Below, one piece after another: positions 13,651 through 58,538 of a stretch of 64,000 bases of DNA (the first letter of the stretch is position 1; each line of letters opens with the position of its first letter). A program made the position numbers and the translations under genes. The notes below the pieces were generated by a model. That model was given only the letters and a program-made list of their open reading frames with translations, was not told where the DNA came from and did not search any database. The stretch comes from Branchiostoma floridae (Eukaryota > Chordata > Leptocardii > Amphioxiformes > Branchiostomatidae): contig NC_049990.1 in the NCBI RefSeq assembly GCF_000003815.2, positions 8,410,758 to 8,474,757 on the forward strand. Reading direction: 5' to 3'.

Positions 13651-13993
13651 AATTGGTTCATTTGAAGTTTTATTTACAATTACAATTTTTTCCTTCATTT
13701 GTTTGAAGATCATGATAAGGGACTTGGCATTTTTAGAAATTGTTTGTTGTCAAATTAGGGTATACTAAAGCCACGTGTTTGGAAATTGCCTAGAAGCTAA
13801 AACGACAAACAGGATATTAAAAGGTAGAGTGTTTTGTTTGTGTAACAAAAACATGTTTAGCACCAAGGACAGGACCTTAAGCCACATAGAAAAAGGTAAA
13901 GGTGAAGCTCTGACCTCGAACTGAGGACGAAGCATGATGCTATTTCCTTAGCACACTAGGTCACCCCTACTCTTGACAAGTATGTTGGGTTCT

Positions 13994-14648
13994 TTAAAGG
14001 AAAGCATCAGAAAATCTTCAATTCATTATTTTCCAGTAGTTTACTCATTAAAAAGTTGATTTACGTCAATTTTTACATTAATCCGCCCAATATGACCCTG
14101 TAGACACGTTTGAACTTCGCGCTTTCCTCCCCTCTCCCGCCGCGCTGGCCGATGACGTAATGGCCTCGTTCTGATTGCCTGCGCGCTGACGTCACAAATC
14201 AGAATTGAAACTTCTGGCCATGCCAGTCATTTTGCTCGGTGAACCTCGGTCCCTTCGGCGGGAAATCACACCGCCATTCTGGAAGCCAGTCCGTTGTTGT
14301 TGACAATTAACTTCGTGGACCTGTAAGTCGCGTTGTGAGCTGTCTACGAAGCCATAGTCCCCGGGAGACTGAACATGAATTAGCTTGTCTGCAGCGGGTG
14401 AACCGCGCGGCGACGGGACGAAATCAAAACAATGGTTTTTGGGAGGTTCACGCACCGTGCCATTCTGGACTATTACAAGAGCGAGTTCGGGTCAGTTCTT
14501 ACCTTCTCCTTTCCGAACAGCACAGTGATAATTACACGTAAGCTTCCACGAATTTTGGTTGAATTCACAGTTGTAGACCTCGTTTGTTCTACTGACAACA
14601 TACCCTTGATCGCTACATATCGAACAACCCCCTTTTTGCGCCGAAACA
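13994..14648 (+). repeat. Left arm of the near-palindrome
   Basis: Includes a 73-codon frame starting at 14432 whose first half is identical at DNA level to the right arm (about 75 bases around 14440-14516 with no mismatch), followed by a plausible donor ACGTAAGC at 14536. The frame is unknown. Confidence 0.8.
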
Positions 14649-14877
14649 GATAGCACCGCAACTTGTACAGATCGTGCGAGTTACGCCTCGCCTCTCACTT
14701 TATTTTCTGTTTCTCGGGTAAATTATCTGGACTGGTCGGTTTTTCAATCATGTAGCTTTGGCGGAGATTGCTGGGGGTTCATTCAAAACAAATCACAGAC
14801 TCTGAAACGAAGCCGACATTTCGCGCCATTCACAATGCCGGCCTGTGTTGTATGTAAAAACAACAATGCTGTATGTA

Positions 14878-15540
14878 TGTTTCGGCGCGGAAGGGGGATC
14901 GTTCGATATGTAGCGATCAAGGGTATGTTGTCAGAGAATGATTTTTTTTAATGTCCCTGCCAGTTGGACTATTGTGAATTCAACCAAAATTCGTGGAAGC
15001 TTACGTGTAATTATCGCTGTGCTGTCCGGAAAGGAGAAGGTAAGAACTGACCCGAACTCGCTCTTGTAATAGTCCAGAATGGCACGGTGCGTGAACCTCC
15101 CCCACCACCATTGTTTTGATTTCGTTCCGTCGCCGCGCGGTTCACACGCAGGCAAGCTTATTCATGTTCAGTCTCCCGGGACTATGGCTTCGTAGACAGC
15201 TCACAATGCGACTTACAGGTCCACGAAAGTAATTTTCTATGACAACAAACTGAACTCCAGAATGGCGGGGTGATTATTTACCGCTGAGAGGACCGAGGTT
15301 CACCGAGCAAAATGGCTGGCTAGAAGTTTCGGATCCGTGACGTCATACAGTCTCAGACGATCAGAACGAGGCCATTACGTCATCGGCCAGCGCGGCGGGG
15401 AGAGGAGGAGAGCGCGAAGTTCAAACGTGTCTACAGGGTCATATTAGGCGGATCAATGTAAAAATTGACGTACATCAACTTTTTAATGAGTACACTACTG
15501 GAAAATAAAGAATTGAAAATTTTCTGATGCTGTCCTTTAA
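14878..15540 (-). repeat. Right arm of the near-palindrome
   Basis: Reverse complement of the left arm. The matching minus-strand frame spans 14931-15155 and differs from the left-arm frame at only a few residues over the shared block. Confidence 0.8.
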
Positions 15541-18034
15541 TGTGCAGAGGTTCGACACAAAAACCTCTACCAAACACGTTGCTGCTGGCTTTGCAACTAC
15601 ATGTTGGCTCTTGTTTTCACTTTACTGCCATATGTATGTGTATTTGCCTAGCCAATGTGACTTCAGGTAACCTCCCTGACTTCAGGTGACCCCTCTAAGT
15701 GTTGATTTGTTGGCATAGAATGTTTGCTTTAAATTTGTCACTTATTGGTGGACGTTCTCTTTCGTTACTAGTTACTACACTCAAAAGCATGTCTGTTTCT
15801 ACCATTACGCAGCTTCAATGCAGACCATACATGTATGTACTAGTATATTGAAAACAAAGTTACTGCTAAAAGTCTAAACATGTGCCATACATGGAGATGT
15901 ATTTCTACATTGATTGCAACTACCTCTAAAATTAGGACAGAGATGTTTTGCAGTACAGTGTATGTGTTCAGTCAAAGGGTTTCTTAATAGGGACAAGGAA
16001 AGAAAGGCTCTAGAGTACCGGAGGCATAGCTTTCTATACATCAAAGACATGTCCTTTAGGCAAATCTGATACTTATTAAACTGTCTTTTATTACTGTAGA
16101 TGCTGTGACGCACGGCACTGTACATCAGTCATAGACATATTATTATTGAATGATAAAGACACAAACAAAGTTACATTGCCTATCCTGATAGGCTAGAGAA
16201 TTCCACATGTCTTGATATCATACAAATATATACATGAGGACAATGAATGAGACATGAAAAATGTGGTTGGATTCTGTGTCTTGTTTTTTTTTTTTTAGGA
16301 CAGTATGGCCCGTTACTTTGGCGTAACTCTTTGAAAGGATATTAACACTTGAATATATCTGTTGTGGGGGATGGAGAGAGAACAAGAAATCAAAGAATTT
16401 CATATCTTATGTTAGTGATTCTCCCGTCCTATCCCCCTCCCATAAGCTGTCATTGGTTGTGCCCATTCTATTGTGGTTAGCTGACCAGCTGTGGACTATG
16501 CCACACTTCTTTATGGAGGGGGGTGTCCGCCTGTACCTAAACTATTGCTAGGAAGCCCAACATTGCCATGTTTCTTCGGAACCTCAATAATTATCCACTT
16601 ACCAAAATTCACACAAATCCATGAGAAGGATCTTAAGTTATGGGTGTGAACACTCAGACACAACCAAAAACAGTACCCCCATCCAGGTGGTAACAAGCAT
16701 TGTGAATGTCCAATGTATGGCAAACGTTATGACCTGATGCCTGCATTGTACTTGAATGTACATGTATAATGGGCTGATTGGCGACATGATGTCTCATAAC
16801 CCAACAGTCTGTCCTCTCTATTTCCAAAGGTGTCTGATAGTTTATGTGCAGGATGAAACATAATACTGACCTGTTTACCATTTAAAAAGTAGATAACATA
16901 CCCGACAAATGTACAGGAAGGAGATAGTCATCTTTTTCTTTTGCATGTCTGGACGCAGGGTCTTAAATTTCCACCTTAATCATTATTGTGGCATTTTTGT
17001 AGTGGCATTAGTTTTACCTCTGCAATTTTAGAGGCCTTTAGGGATTTCAGTCTCAATGATACAGATCTATGATATAAACAAGTGCAGTTCTTGGTGAAGC
17101 TGCTAGGAGAAAGGAATATCTTACTGAAGTGTACATTTGATTTAAGATGTGCAGTTCTGAAAGATGCCACTAGGTGATCCAAAATGACCACCATATTCCT
17201 TCCTTGGACTCAAAGATGTCCACATATGTGTACCCAAAACCATGAAAACATACTGTAGTTACCAAACTTTTAGATTGGTTTTATATTTGCATTTTTTATG
17301 GTGACCACCTCACTGCAGACTTAAAACCACTAGTGTTTCCCTCACTGTACAGTATGTGACTATAGAGTGTGTATTTTAAACCACAGCAAACACTCCATTT
17401 TCTAATTACCATGAAATCAATTCACTCAAATTTTAACGCCACTTACACAGTAACTTTGTTAGTCATACCACTTACAAATTAGCAAAAAAATTGACTAACA
17501 GTAACAAGTACTACTAAAAAGATCTTGCTGGATATATTATGTAGAAATTTCAGCCTTTGCTAACAGCTTTACTTTCTGACATTCATCAAAAAGCACTGCC
17601 ATGATCAACATTTGTCCCATAAAATCCGCCATCTGTGATTTCACTTACAAAACACAGGAACTAATTCATTAGTATTTCCTGCCTTGTGCAAATAACTGCC
17701 AAAAGGTCAAGGAAAAATCATAATTGCACTCGGCACTTAATTGATTTTAGCCTCAATTCAGGGATAACATTAAAAGGTCTTCTCTGTAGGGGTTCTCATA
17801 TTGTTTCCCACAGAATCACCTGAGACTGCCTGTGGGTTGTTTGGTTTTTCATCAGGATTTAATGCTCAATAGAGTAAATTCCACATTACCAGCATTGGTG
17901 TTGTTTGTCATAACATTGTCAAAACTTTTGTAACAATGTAATTGAGTTAAGTAATTGTTTTGAACAATTTATTGTCTATATACAAGGGCAGACAGTAGAG
18001 CTGGTTTTACCTACTTTCAATTTTCATGGGGTGC

Positions 18035-18049
18035 ATAATTGGTCAATTG
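18035..18049. repeat. Left target-site duplication of the LINE fragment
   Basis: ATAATTGGTCAATTG, identical to 18840-18854. The last A of the poly-A tail may be shared, so the duplication is 14-15 bases. Confidence 0.88.
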
Positions 18050-18839
18050 CACAATTAGATATTCTGAAAATACTCTAGCCTAAAATCAGCAGTTCCACGT
18101 GTTTGGAAAGTAAATCTTAGAAAAGAGCAGAACTATCATGCTATGGAAGAAACCATCGCCTTACAGGCTTCAAAATCTAGTTGCAAACAACTGTATAGTT
18201 TATTTTGCCAGAACATGTTTGAACCGCCATCCTGCCAAGACGAAGTACTCCGATGCTTAGAACATCAAGATCAATTGAAGAATGTGTATTTATTACCATT
18301 TACCTGTACAAAGAATGTAAGACTGCAGTACTTTCAATATAAAATAATACATAGAATACTACCTACCAAATGTTACTTAAAAAAGATATTGGTTTCTGAT
18401 TCAGATATTTGTCCCTTCTGTGAAGAAAAACAAACCTTGTTACATCTATTTGCAGAATGCCCCAGTGTACAATACTTTTGGAAGGATTTCTGTAAGTGGT
18501 GGAGAGCGAATTACTTTGAATCGTTATATTTAAACAAGAACCACATATTGTATGGTTATCTTGATCAATGTTCGATGCACGCGTATCTGAATCACAGCAT
18601 ACTTAAGGCAAAATATTACATTTTTAAGAATGCTGGTAAACGTAGAAAACCTTCCTTTTGTTATTTACAGCTAAGTTAGAGCCACATCAGAATATCATGT
18701 GTATGTATGTATATATATCTTCTTTAGATAGACAATAGACTGTTCATATCATATATATACAGGGCTTGCCACTACAATTGTAACTTCTCTTTCTTTTGAA
18801 TAAAAAAAATAAAAAATAAAAAATAACAAAAATAAAAAA
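18050..18839 (+). mobile_element. 5'-truncated L1/Tx1-like non-LTR retrotransposon
   Basis: About 790 bases. From 18068 to the stop at 18679 it reads as the C-terminal end of a LINE ORF2: KSAVPRVWKVNL, then YFQYKIIHRILP, then the zinc-knuckle-like segment CPFCEEKQTLLHLFAECP ending YFWKDFCKWW, typical of the region after reverse transcriptase in L1/Tx1 elements. The 3' end is an A-rich tail (18800-18840). Identical 15-base direct repeats ATAATTGGTCAATTG flank it at 18035-18049 and 18840-18854, the expected target-site duplication. The open frame and intact duplication suggest a fairly recent insertion, but reverse transcriptase and endonuclease are absent, so it is dead on arrival. Confidence 0.9.
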
Positions 18840-18854
18840 ATAATTGGTCAATTG
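18840..18854. repeat. Right target-site duplication of the LINE fragment
   Basis: ATAATTGGTCAATTG directly after the A-rich tail; matches 18035-18049. Confidence 0.88.
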
Positions 18855-20276
18855 TTATAGATACATTGTTTCCAAAATATTTTAGTAAACGTTAACATAC
18901 TCAAACTTTAATTTTTAATTTTTTTGACAGTTTAGAATTATTGCAACTTGAATATTCTTTTCATTCAAAATTGTTGAAAATTCTGTCTATTATCGCAAAA
19001 CCCTTACAGTAATGTGGAGTCGAAGCTCCTATAAAGGTTCAGTGTAAAGAAATCTTCAGGTCCGGACCTGTACCTAGTCCTTGGCACCTGTCTGTAATGT
19101 TACATTTATGTATGCAGTCCTGGTACACCAATAATCACTCTGGAATAGGGAATTGCGTCACAAGGTGGGGTCAACTCAAAATGGGACACTAACCGAATTT
19201 CAGTTTCCATCTAGGCATGCAGGGGGCCAAACATGTACGAAAAAGGCAAAGATTACCAAATGATTTCTCTGTCCGTGTCTCGCAGATTGCATTATTACTT
19301 GGACGAATACAGAAAGGTCAGAAGATGGTAGTCTGTAATGTGATTGTGACTTGGGCAAGGAGACACACCAAGCTAGAAATAGCATTTGGCTGTTGTAAAG
19401 AAAAGGTTACGTTCGATTTGATTGATAGGCAGGTTAGGATTAACAAGTTGGTGAGAAAATTACAACCCTTCTACAAGACTTCGACTTCATCTGTATATCT
19501 TACACTCTTCACTGATGAACTTTTTAGGAGCAATGGAAAAAGTAATGAAATTAAGACCTACGCACTAGCGTACCAATCATATTCATCTCCCACTAATACT
19601 GTTTTCTAAATGGAAGACACTTACCATGTGGTATACAATAATGCACCTAGGCAATTTGCTTTCGTACATGGCATAATTCATGCCTAAACTGTTCCCACAG
19701 AATTACGGACATGAATTGGGGGTTGGCAAATTTATTATGCAATTTTAATAAGTCAGTAATAGCCCTATCCATCATATCACTTTTCGTAAGACCAGAATTG
19801 GATACACATATTCTAAGCCAATCGCTGTCATCAGAGTACATTCAGACCATTACCTGATGGGAAGTGTATCTTTGACCCAATCAATATTTACAATCTGCCT
19901 TTATTGAAATATTAGTATAGAAGAGGTCCAATTGCCATCTTGATCAATTATTAGATATTCCTAGAGAAGCCCTAAATCGCTTCTGCGGTTACAACACCTA
20001 CATTAATATCTGTGGAAGGGGTCTTAGTAGACAGCAGCAAAGGACCATGAAATATGTTGATTGTGAGGCCTAAATACCATAGCTCTATGTATAACACCAT
20101 GGCATACATACATACTTAGATTTTATGTGTTCTCATCATTAAAAAATAGCTCTGTAGTATGAAGCATCTTAGAACTAATAGAAGTCATCATCATCATCTT
20201 AGAAGTCACCAGGAAGAAAATGTTCCACATCTGGAGATGTTTTCCCTTTGAACATTGGTATAAAACCTGCTCTTCA
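18855..20276. other. Upstream region C: no gene recognised
   Basis: A 130-codon frame at 19217-19609 (basic N-terminus RKRQRLP) has no recognised domain and is AT-rich like its surroundings. The stretch 15541-18034 on the other side of the retrotransposon is equally featureless. Confidence 0.55.
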
Positions 20277-20362
20277 ACAGATCTGCTCACTGATGAAATG
20301 TAGTGGATGCTACCTGAAATGTCTGACCATTTCCAAAATCATATCTAGTTGCTTGAGTAACT
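20277..20362. mobile_element. Hairpin MITE, right-half copy
   Basis: Contains GTGGATGCTACCTGAAATGT and CATTTCCAAAATCATATCTA then TTGCTTGAGTAACTG, matching the right arm of the 46752 element. Confidence 0.6.
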
Positions 20363-20935
20363 GATATTTGAGGTATTAAGAATCCTGACAGTGTCTATGA
20401 TGGTGACCACCTGTCTGCTCTGTGTGTGACTATTCTCTTCCAATGCCCTCAGTGGGTGACTGTATATGTTTACTTATTGCCTTGGCTATATTAGAAACTT
20501 AGCTACAATGTTGTTGTTTCAAGTGAGACCTATGTGGTTGTTTTTACCAGGTTGCTTGAGTAACTGATATATCGATGGTGACCACCTATTTGCTGAGTGG
20601 TAGCTTCAAACAGGTGTAACAATATGTTATTCCCTTGACTATGTTATAAACTTAGCTACAATGTTGTTAGGGTTGACCAGGTTGCTTGAGTAACTGATAT
20701 TTGGCATATTAAGAAACTGTCTATAGTGACCACCTATTTGCTGTTTTCCTCCAGTCCGTTGAGTGGTAACTTCAGACATGTGTGACTCTATATATTATTC
20801 CCTTGGCTACATTTGTACATTGTATATTAGAAACTAAGCTACAATGTTGTTGTTACAATTGAGACCTGTGTGGTTGTTTTTACCAGGTTGCTAACCAGGC
20901 TCCACCTGATGTGCAGGGAATATGCATGCAAATCC
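20343..20935. repeat. Irregular tandem repeat next to the assembly gap
   Basis: Anchor TTGCTTGAGTAACTGATAT recurs at about 20349, 20551 and 20691, with shared GTGACCACCTATTTGCTG, TTAGCTACAATGTTGTT and TGTTTTTACCAGGTTGC blocks. It grows out of the MITE half at 20277 and ends beside the N gap, which may therefore be a collapsed array. Confidence 0.7.
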
Positions 20936-20948
20936 AATTTGTAATGCT

Positions 20949-21048
20949 NNNNNNNNNNNNNNNNNNNNNNNNNNNNNNNNNNNNNNNNNNNNNNNNNNNN
21001 NNNNNNNNNNNNNNNNNNNNNNNNNNNNNNNNNNNNNNNNNNNNNNNN
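20949..21048. other. Assembly gap (100 N)
   Basis: Exactly 100 N, the usual placeholder for unknown length. It sits 501 bases before the first visible exon, so the missing glycine-rich-loop exon could be inside it. Confidence 0.99.
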
Positions 21049-21549
21049 ATAATGCTGATTTTGTGACGCTTTATTTTGTCACTGTTAGAAAGTAAGTGGA
21101 TGCTATCAATGACATTCTATTTTTTAAAAGAGCAGGGGAATTTCTCAGGTACAGTGAATCTGTAGATACTGTACATGACATCTGTCTTTCTGTCACAACC
21201 AGTGGCATCTGTTCCTTTTACAGCTGATTGTAAAACATGTTTGCGATGATCCTAAACTTAGAGTTAGATAAGAACTTCTGTATAGAAGTATTTGTTTTGT
21301 GTATTGTACTTATTGTTTCTATGCCTATTCCATTACTAGTATATGTGACAAACTTTATCAAACCACCTTTAGACAACTCAGAAAATGGACAACTTTTGTT
21401 GTCAATACTGTTACAGATTATATGAACATTATGCATGTCAATAGTTTCTGGTAGACTAGCTGTATTTTCTTCGATCAGAGCCTTTTATCATCTATGTTAT
21501 TTGTGAATTTGCTTAAAATTAAACATTATTTTGTTGTTTTGTTCTGCAG

Positions 21550-53797
<32,248 letters not shown>

Positions 53798-56700
53798 CCA
53801 CGGAAACAGTCGCCATGACAACAGCAAGTGCAAGAGCTGTTTCCATGATAACGCGATAGCCATAGATACAACAACTCCAGTAACCAAGACTCCGTCAACG
53901 ACAACAACAGATTCCAAGATGAAGAAACACCATTGGTTCAAATTGATTGATTGACAGATCCATATGGCACTGTCTCCATAGTAACAATGTAGAAGCTGTC
54001 TCCATAGCAACAACATTTTTTGCTGGGATGACAGCAAAGTGTAAAGCTTCCAAGATGTAAAATCTACCATACATACCAACAACTAGCTGCTAGGACTTGT
54101 TTTGCTGTTGATTAGGGAGGAAACATTGTAAACAAACGGAGGGTGACGTCTTTTAAAAAGAACAGCAGAGGGTTGAAACAATGAGAATACAGTAAGAGGA
54201 AAGTCAAAAGGAATGGTGCTGTCCATAAGAGCTGTACTTTTAATGGTACAGAAAATGTTGTTTTTACAAGTGCTGACTTGTCCGGGCTGTACGTAGCTTT
54301 TATGTATGACTGTGTAGGACAAAAGTGGCCGTTAGTTATTACAGTGTAACTGCCCAGAATGACATGCAATGAAAATATGATCTTTTATGATTGGAAAAAT
54401 GATGACAACTTCCCTTGGAAGAAAAGACTTGCGGAGTCTCCCTGGACAGGGTTTAGTTGGTGTTTAATGATGAGAAGACTACTTGGTACAGATGTAGCGT
54501 GTACATTGCTGTAAGCGTAAGATTGGACCCTACTAGGTCTGTAGTATTACTTGTATGTATAGGTGAGATATGGAGGGACGGGAGTGTAGCTGAACCTACA
54601 GTACGTGTCAAAATTGATCGGCATCAGAGACAGGTGCAATGGACAACGTTTTTTTATTACTGGTCTTGTTTGTTTTTACCAATTGGAGAAAGAGAACGGT
54701 TTTCATGTGCAAATGCCAGCATCCATGGGTCGTCTCAACATTTCAGTGATCGTAAACTTCTAGGCAGGAAGTCACATGAAATTATGAATGTTAGCAAGCT
54801 GCGAAATTGCAACATTGTTACCATTTCATGTGAGGGGTTTTCGTATGAGAATAGGTACAGTTAGCGTTGGTGGGATCTCAAAAATTCAAGCCATAGAATC
54901 TGACTGCTAAAGAGACATTTTTATTGGTTAGTTTTGCAGAGTATAACAGTCGTCTGCATGTATAGTATAATATGATATGATATATACTTACTACATGTAT
55001 ATCTGGACCACTATGGCATATTGCATATGTCACAATCATTCAAACAGGACTTTTTATAACAACTTAACTGCTCTTTTTGGTACAGAAAAAGAAGTTAAGA
55101 TTAGAGAAAAGATCAGTTAACTAGATTAGATTAGAATGATAAATCAAGGGCAAACATTGTTCTTTTTGTTGTAATTTGCTACATTGTGTATATTGTATTG
55201 TTTGCAAGTTATTGGTGAGAAAACTTGTTAAATGATGTCTTTAAACGTATTCATGGACATAACTATATTTCAGCTTTGTTACCAATCTGGATAGTTAGCA
55301 CTGTACCAACACATAACACATAGTCAAATTTCTTGGCTCTCATCTGAATTGACCTTCCCCCCTTTTGAAATGGTTGTGGCCTGTTGATGTGGTAGTTTCA
55401 AACAGGATTATGGCAGGTGGAGGGGCATGCCATTTTACAGCGGGGGTGTCAAGTAGTATAGGTTGATGTTTTTACTGACTTGAAACATTGCTTCATAAGC
55501 AATATGTACAGGGTAAGGGGTGGACTGTAGGAGCTTGGGTTACGATGGAGATACGGACTGAACTACATGAAAACGGGGGTTCATGGAAGAACGTATTAGT
55601 TATTTATTGGGGCGAACTTAGTGCCACATGAATATCAGTGTCAAAGGGGGTGGAAGTGTTCGGGAGGGGGGTTAAGACAGACGTTCACCCCTACAAATAT
55701 ACCGTTTACGTGGTTTCACTTTGCGCTTGGAAGGAGAGAGAACATTCAAACCTGGGTCTTATTGGTGCTATTGTCCTTACTTTTTATTGGGAAATTCTTA
55801 ACTGAACTATCGAACAGTCACTATTCTATCTCCATCTGAGTATATATGTACAGTGTGTTTACTTGTGTTCACACTAGCTAAAGCCAAGCCATGACCCAGA
55901 AAAAGCAATGCCAGAGTCATTTCATTCACTGCGACCGAATATACAAAATGTACTGAAAACGTCTAGCCTATAATACAATATTGTTCAAACAAGTAACAGT
56001 AGGACAAGTAGGGGTTTCAATGTATGGTAGATTGGCAGACAGTGGTAGGTGAAACTTCTACAGCAATACATAGACATACCCAACACTACCCATGGATGTT
56101 ATGATGTGTTGCCTTTGTCCAAAAACAATTGTGTATAACGATAGGATGTGGAAAAACTTTCAAAATCCATTTTTATGTAATGATATGCATATTGCAAATC
56201 CCTTTGTATTTTTAAACGTTTTTTCTGTTGTTTTATTTTGTTTGTTTTTAGGTAGCTATTTGCTGTTTTCAGAAGCCCTTGCTGTACTTGAGTGGCAAAA
56301 TTGTAGACTTATTTGTATTTTATCCAGAGTTGAAATTTTACCAACGGGATGGAAAGAAGGGGTGAAAGGTGGAGGGTAAAGAGACCATCAGTTTTTATAA
56401 TTTTTATTTTCAAATGCACCAAGTCAATATTACATGTTGTATATGAATGTACAAATGTTGTCATCGGCTAATGGCAGAAAATGCCAAGTGATAGTGACTT
56501 TAATAATATCTTTCCATTGCACCATGTAAGGTTTAAAACCTCCTTTGTACCACTAATTTATGTCCGGAACACGTTACCTTCGGTGTGAGGTCTAGTCCTA
56601 GAAATCCACAGTTGTTTAGAAGGTATGGTAATTTGTATTCACACCACAAGAATATTAATAATAATGGTAATATACTACAGCTACAATGGAATATTTATGT

Positions 56701-56820
56701 TTTTCCTGTTCTGTAACTCGCTAATGTCTCGCTAGGGGACGCTGCTGGTGCATGCTCAAGTGGATAAAGAAACGCACTCCACGACACAACAACCAATAAA
56801 TGCTTTTATGGAACCGCCTG
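53798..56820 (+). other. Probable 3' UTR of the kinase gene
   Basis: About 3 kb with no recognised coding potential between the stop codon and the first canonical AATAAA I found. It begins with CA-rich sequence containing near-repeats of CCATAG(T/C)AACAA (around 53970-54015). The 3' limit is inferred from the polyadenylation signal only; an earlier non-canonical signal is possible. Confidence 0.5.
56795..56800 (+). terminator. Candidate polyadenylation signal AATAAA
   Basis: Canonical hexamer about 3.0 kb after the stop codon, and the first canonical copy I found downstream of it. A TG-rich stretch follows within 60 bases, which suits a cleavage site. Confidence 0.4.
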
Positions 56821-58517
56821 TTGTCAAGTCTGACTTGTGCTTACTTTCATTTTCAAATTTGTAAAGTATATATGTGTTTGGAAACGTTGTAGAGACATAT
56901 ATCTGTCCCTCTATCCAAAGCTTTACCATTTCTAAGCTATTCAGTTGGTTTTGAGTCACTCGCGAAAACATCGTCTAGATGGAAGTAGAAATAGCTATGG
57001 AAGCATTAAGATCTATATATCGATGTCGTGTCACTTAGCAGATACATACAATGCACGGTACCTTCTACCGTACCCGGTAATTCTTGCCGCACCCCAGAAA
57101 TTCTCGCCGTACTGGCTAGAAATTTTCTGCAATACTCACAGCGCACTTGGAAAATGTTTTAAGATTTTGCGTGATTTTGTAGTAATTGTACAACGCCACT
57201 CCACAGAGAGACTGTCAGGAACGTTAATTTGTTTGCCTTGGACTACAAATGTATATGAGACTGGAAACTCGAATAGACTACGCTGTGGCCGTGCGACGAC
57301 CGGGCACGGCAAGAATAGCAGGGTACATAATATAATAACGGCGACAAAGGAGTTTCAAAGGTCTGCCTAGAGAAATGACACGTGTAAAATCTAACAAGCT
57401 CGTCTTGTCCAAAAACGGGTGACGTAAATTCGTGTGGATTAGTTGAAAGCCGTTCGTAAATATATCGTTTTAACATTAACATCAACGAGGTCTCCGTTTT
57501 TTTTTAAAGTAAACGTATATAGATTGTTGTTTGATGATTATTTTCGCCTTTAAGTGTGAAATTACTACAAATGATCTCTCTATACAAAGTACATACCTTT
57601 TTCGTTTTAATAGAGATTGTTTGATGCTATTTTGGGTATCATATGAGTGAGCCTCAACTTCATCGGTCGTTTTTTATCCTACTGTTCCATATAAATCAAA
57701 CCATAGTGGTACAATAGAAGCTCAGTGCACGACATCGCTCTGAAAAGCGTGTTATATATTGATAGATCGCGCCTTGAGAGCTAATTTGGCTTCGTATCAA
57801 AGATGCATGGAGCTGCCTGAACTGACAGGTAGTTCAAAGAGAACGCTGCCATCAGAATTTATCAGCATCCCGAAAGGTCACACGAGTATGCCGAGATATT
57901 TCTGGCTCCTGTGCATTGTTATAATACAAAATCTATGAAGCACTTCAGAAGATGAAACATCTCGAAACGTTTGAGTACTTCATTCTTATTGTTCAAGGCT
58001 TGTATGGATTTTCTCGAGTCTTCTCTTTATTCGCGTATTTGTCTTCTTTCACGTGCCCTGACAGGTCGCACCATGCGCACGCTTTAAGTACATAGTGTGA
58101 TGAATTACTCGTTCGATCTGACTGATACCACGGGACCGCCGCTCACGTTTCCAGCGGAGACATAACCCAAGGCCTCCACAGCGACTCGATAGGCCATGTT
58201 GATTGATCATATGGATAAAAACCTCTGGGAACCCCCCAATTGATGCGAGCGTGTGAATAAAAAGTTTGACAAAAAGGTAGCCCTTATCATGAAATGCAAG
58301 TGGCCAGGAAGATTGAACAAATACAGCATATAGAATATCAAACAATAGATTCTTCATTTTTGTTCTTTGACATCTTCCTCTTATACATTGGAATTGACGT
58401 TTGCTTTCTATGACATTAGTATATGTTTTCCTATAACGTTATAAACAAATTTTTAATCAACGGCATATATTTGCTCATTTTGCAGCTGCTTGTAGAATTT
58501 AAGGCATGATTCAAAAG

Positions 58518-58538
58518 TTTTTTTTGGGGGGGGGGGGG
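58518..58538 (+). repeat. T8G13 homopolymer junction
   Basis: Eight T then thirteen G, with the same AG just before it as at 52936. Same polarity. Confidence 0.95.

Larger units (their letters stand above)
10598..13993. other. Upstream region B: no gene recognised
   Basis: AT-rich sequence with a TG microsatellite (11301-11330) and two dispersed repeat copies (around 11290-11425 and 13390-13650). The 118-codon frame at 11604-11960 has no recognised motif. Confidence 0.6.
13994..15540. mobile_element. 1.55 kb near-palindrome (foldback element) bounded by TTAA
   Basis: Left arm 13994-14648 and right arm 14878-15540 are inverted copies with only scattered substitutions and small indels; the spacer is 229 bases. 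Both outer ends are TTAAAGGA(A/C)AGC, suggesting a TTAA or similar target site (TTAA is used by piggyBac and Kolobok; TAA would fit PIF/Harbinger, so the family is open). Arms are much more CpG-rich than the flanks. Each carries TGACGTCA (14187-14194, 15338-15345) and TGACGTAA (14153-14160, mirrored at 15375-15382) and the same short open frame (GRFTHRAILDYYKSEFG) pointing toward the centre. No transposase recognised. Confidence 0.8.

Noticed and set aside
14432-14653. First coding exon of the kinase inside the CpG-rich palindrome arm
   Set aside because: The frame (GRFTHRAILDYYKSEFG) has no resemblance to the N-terminus of the family and is duplicated in the other arm.
19217-19609. 130-codon frame
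   Set aside because: No domain, AT-rich codons, no flanking exons; most likely chance.
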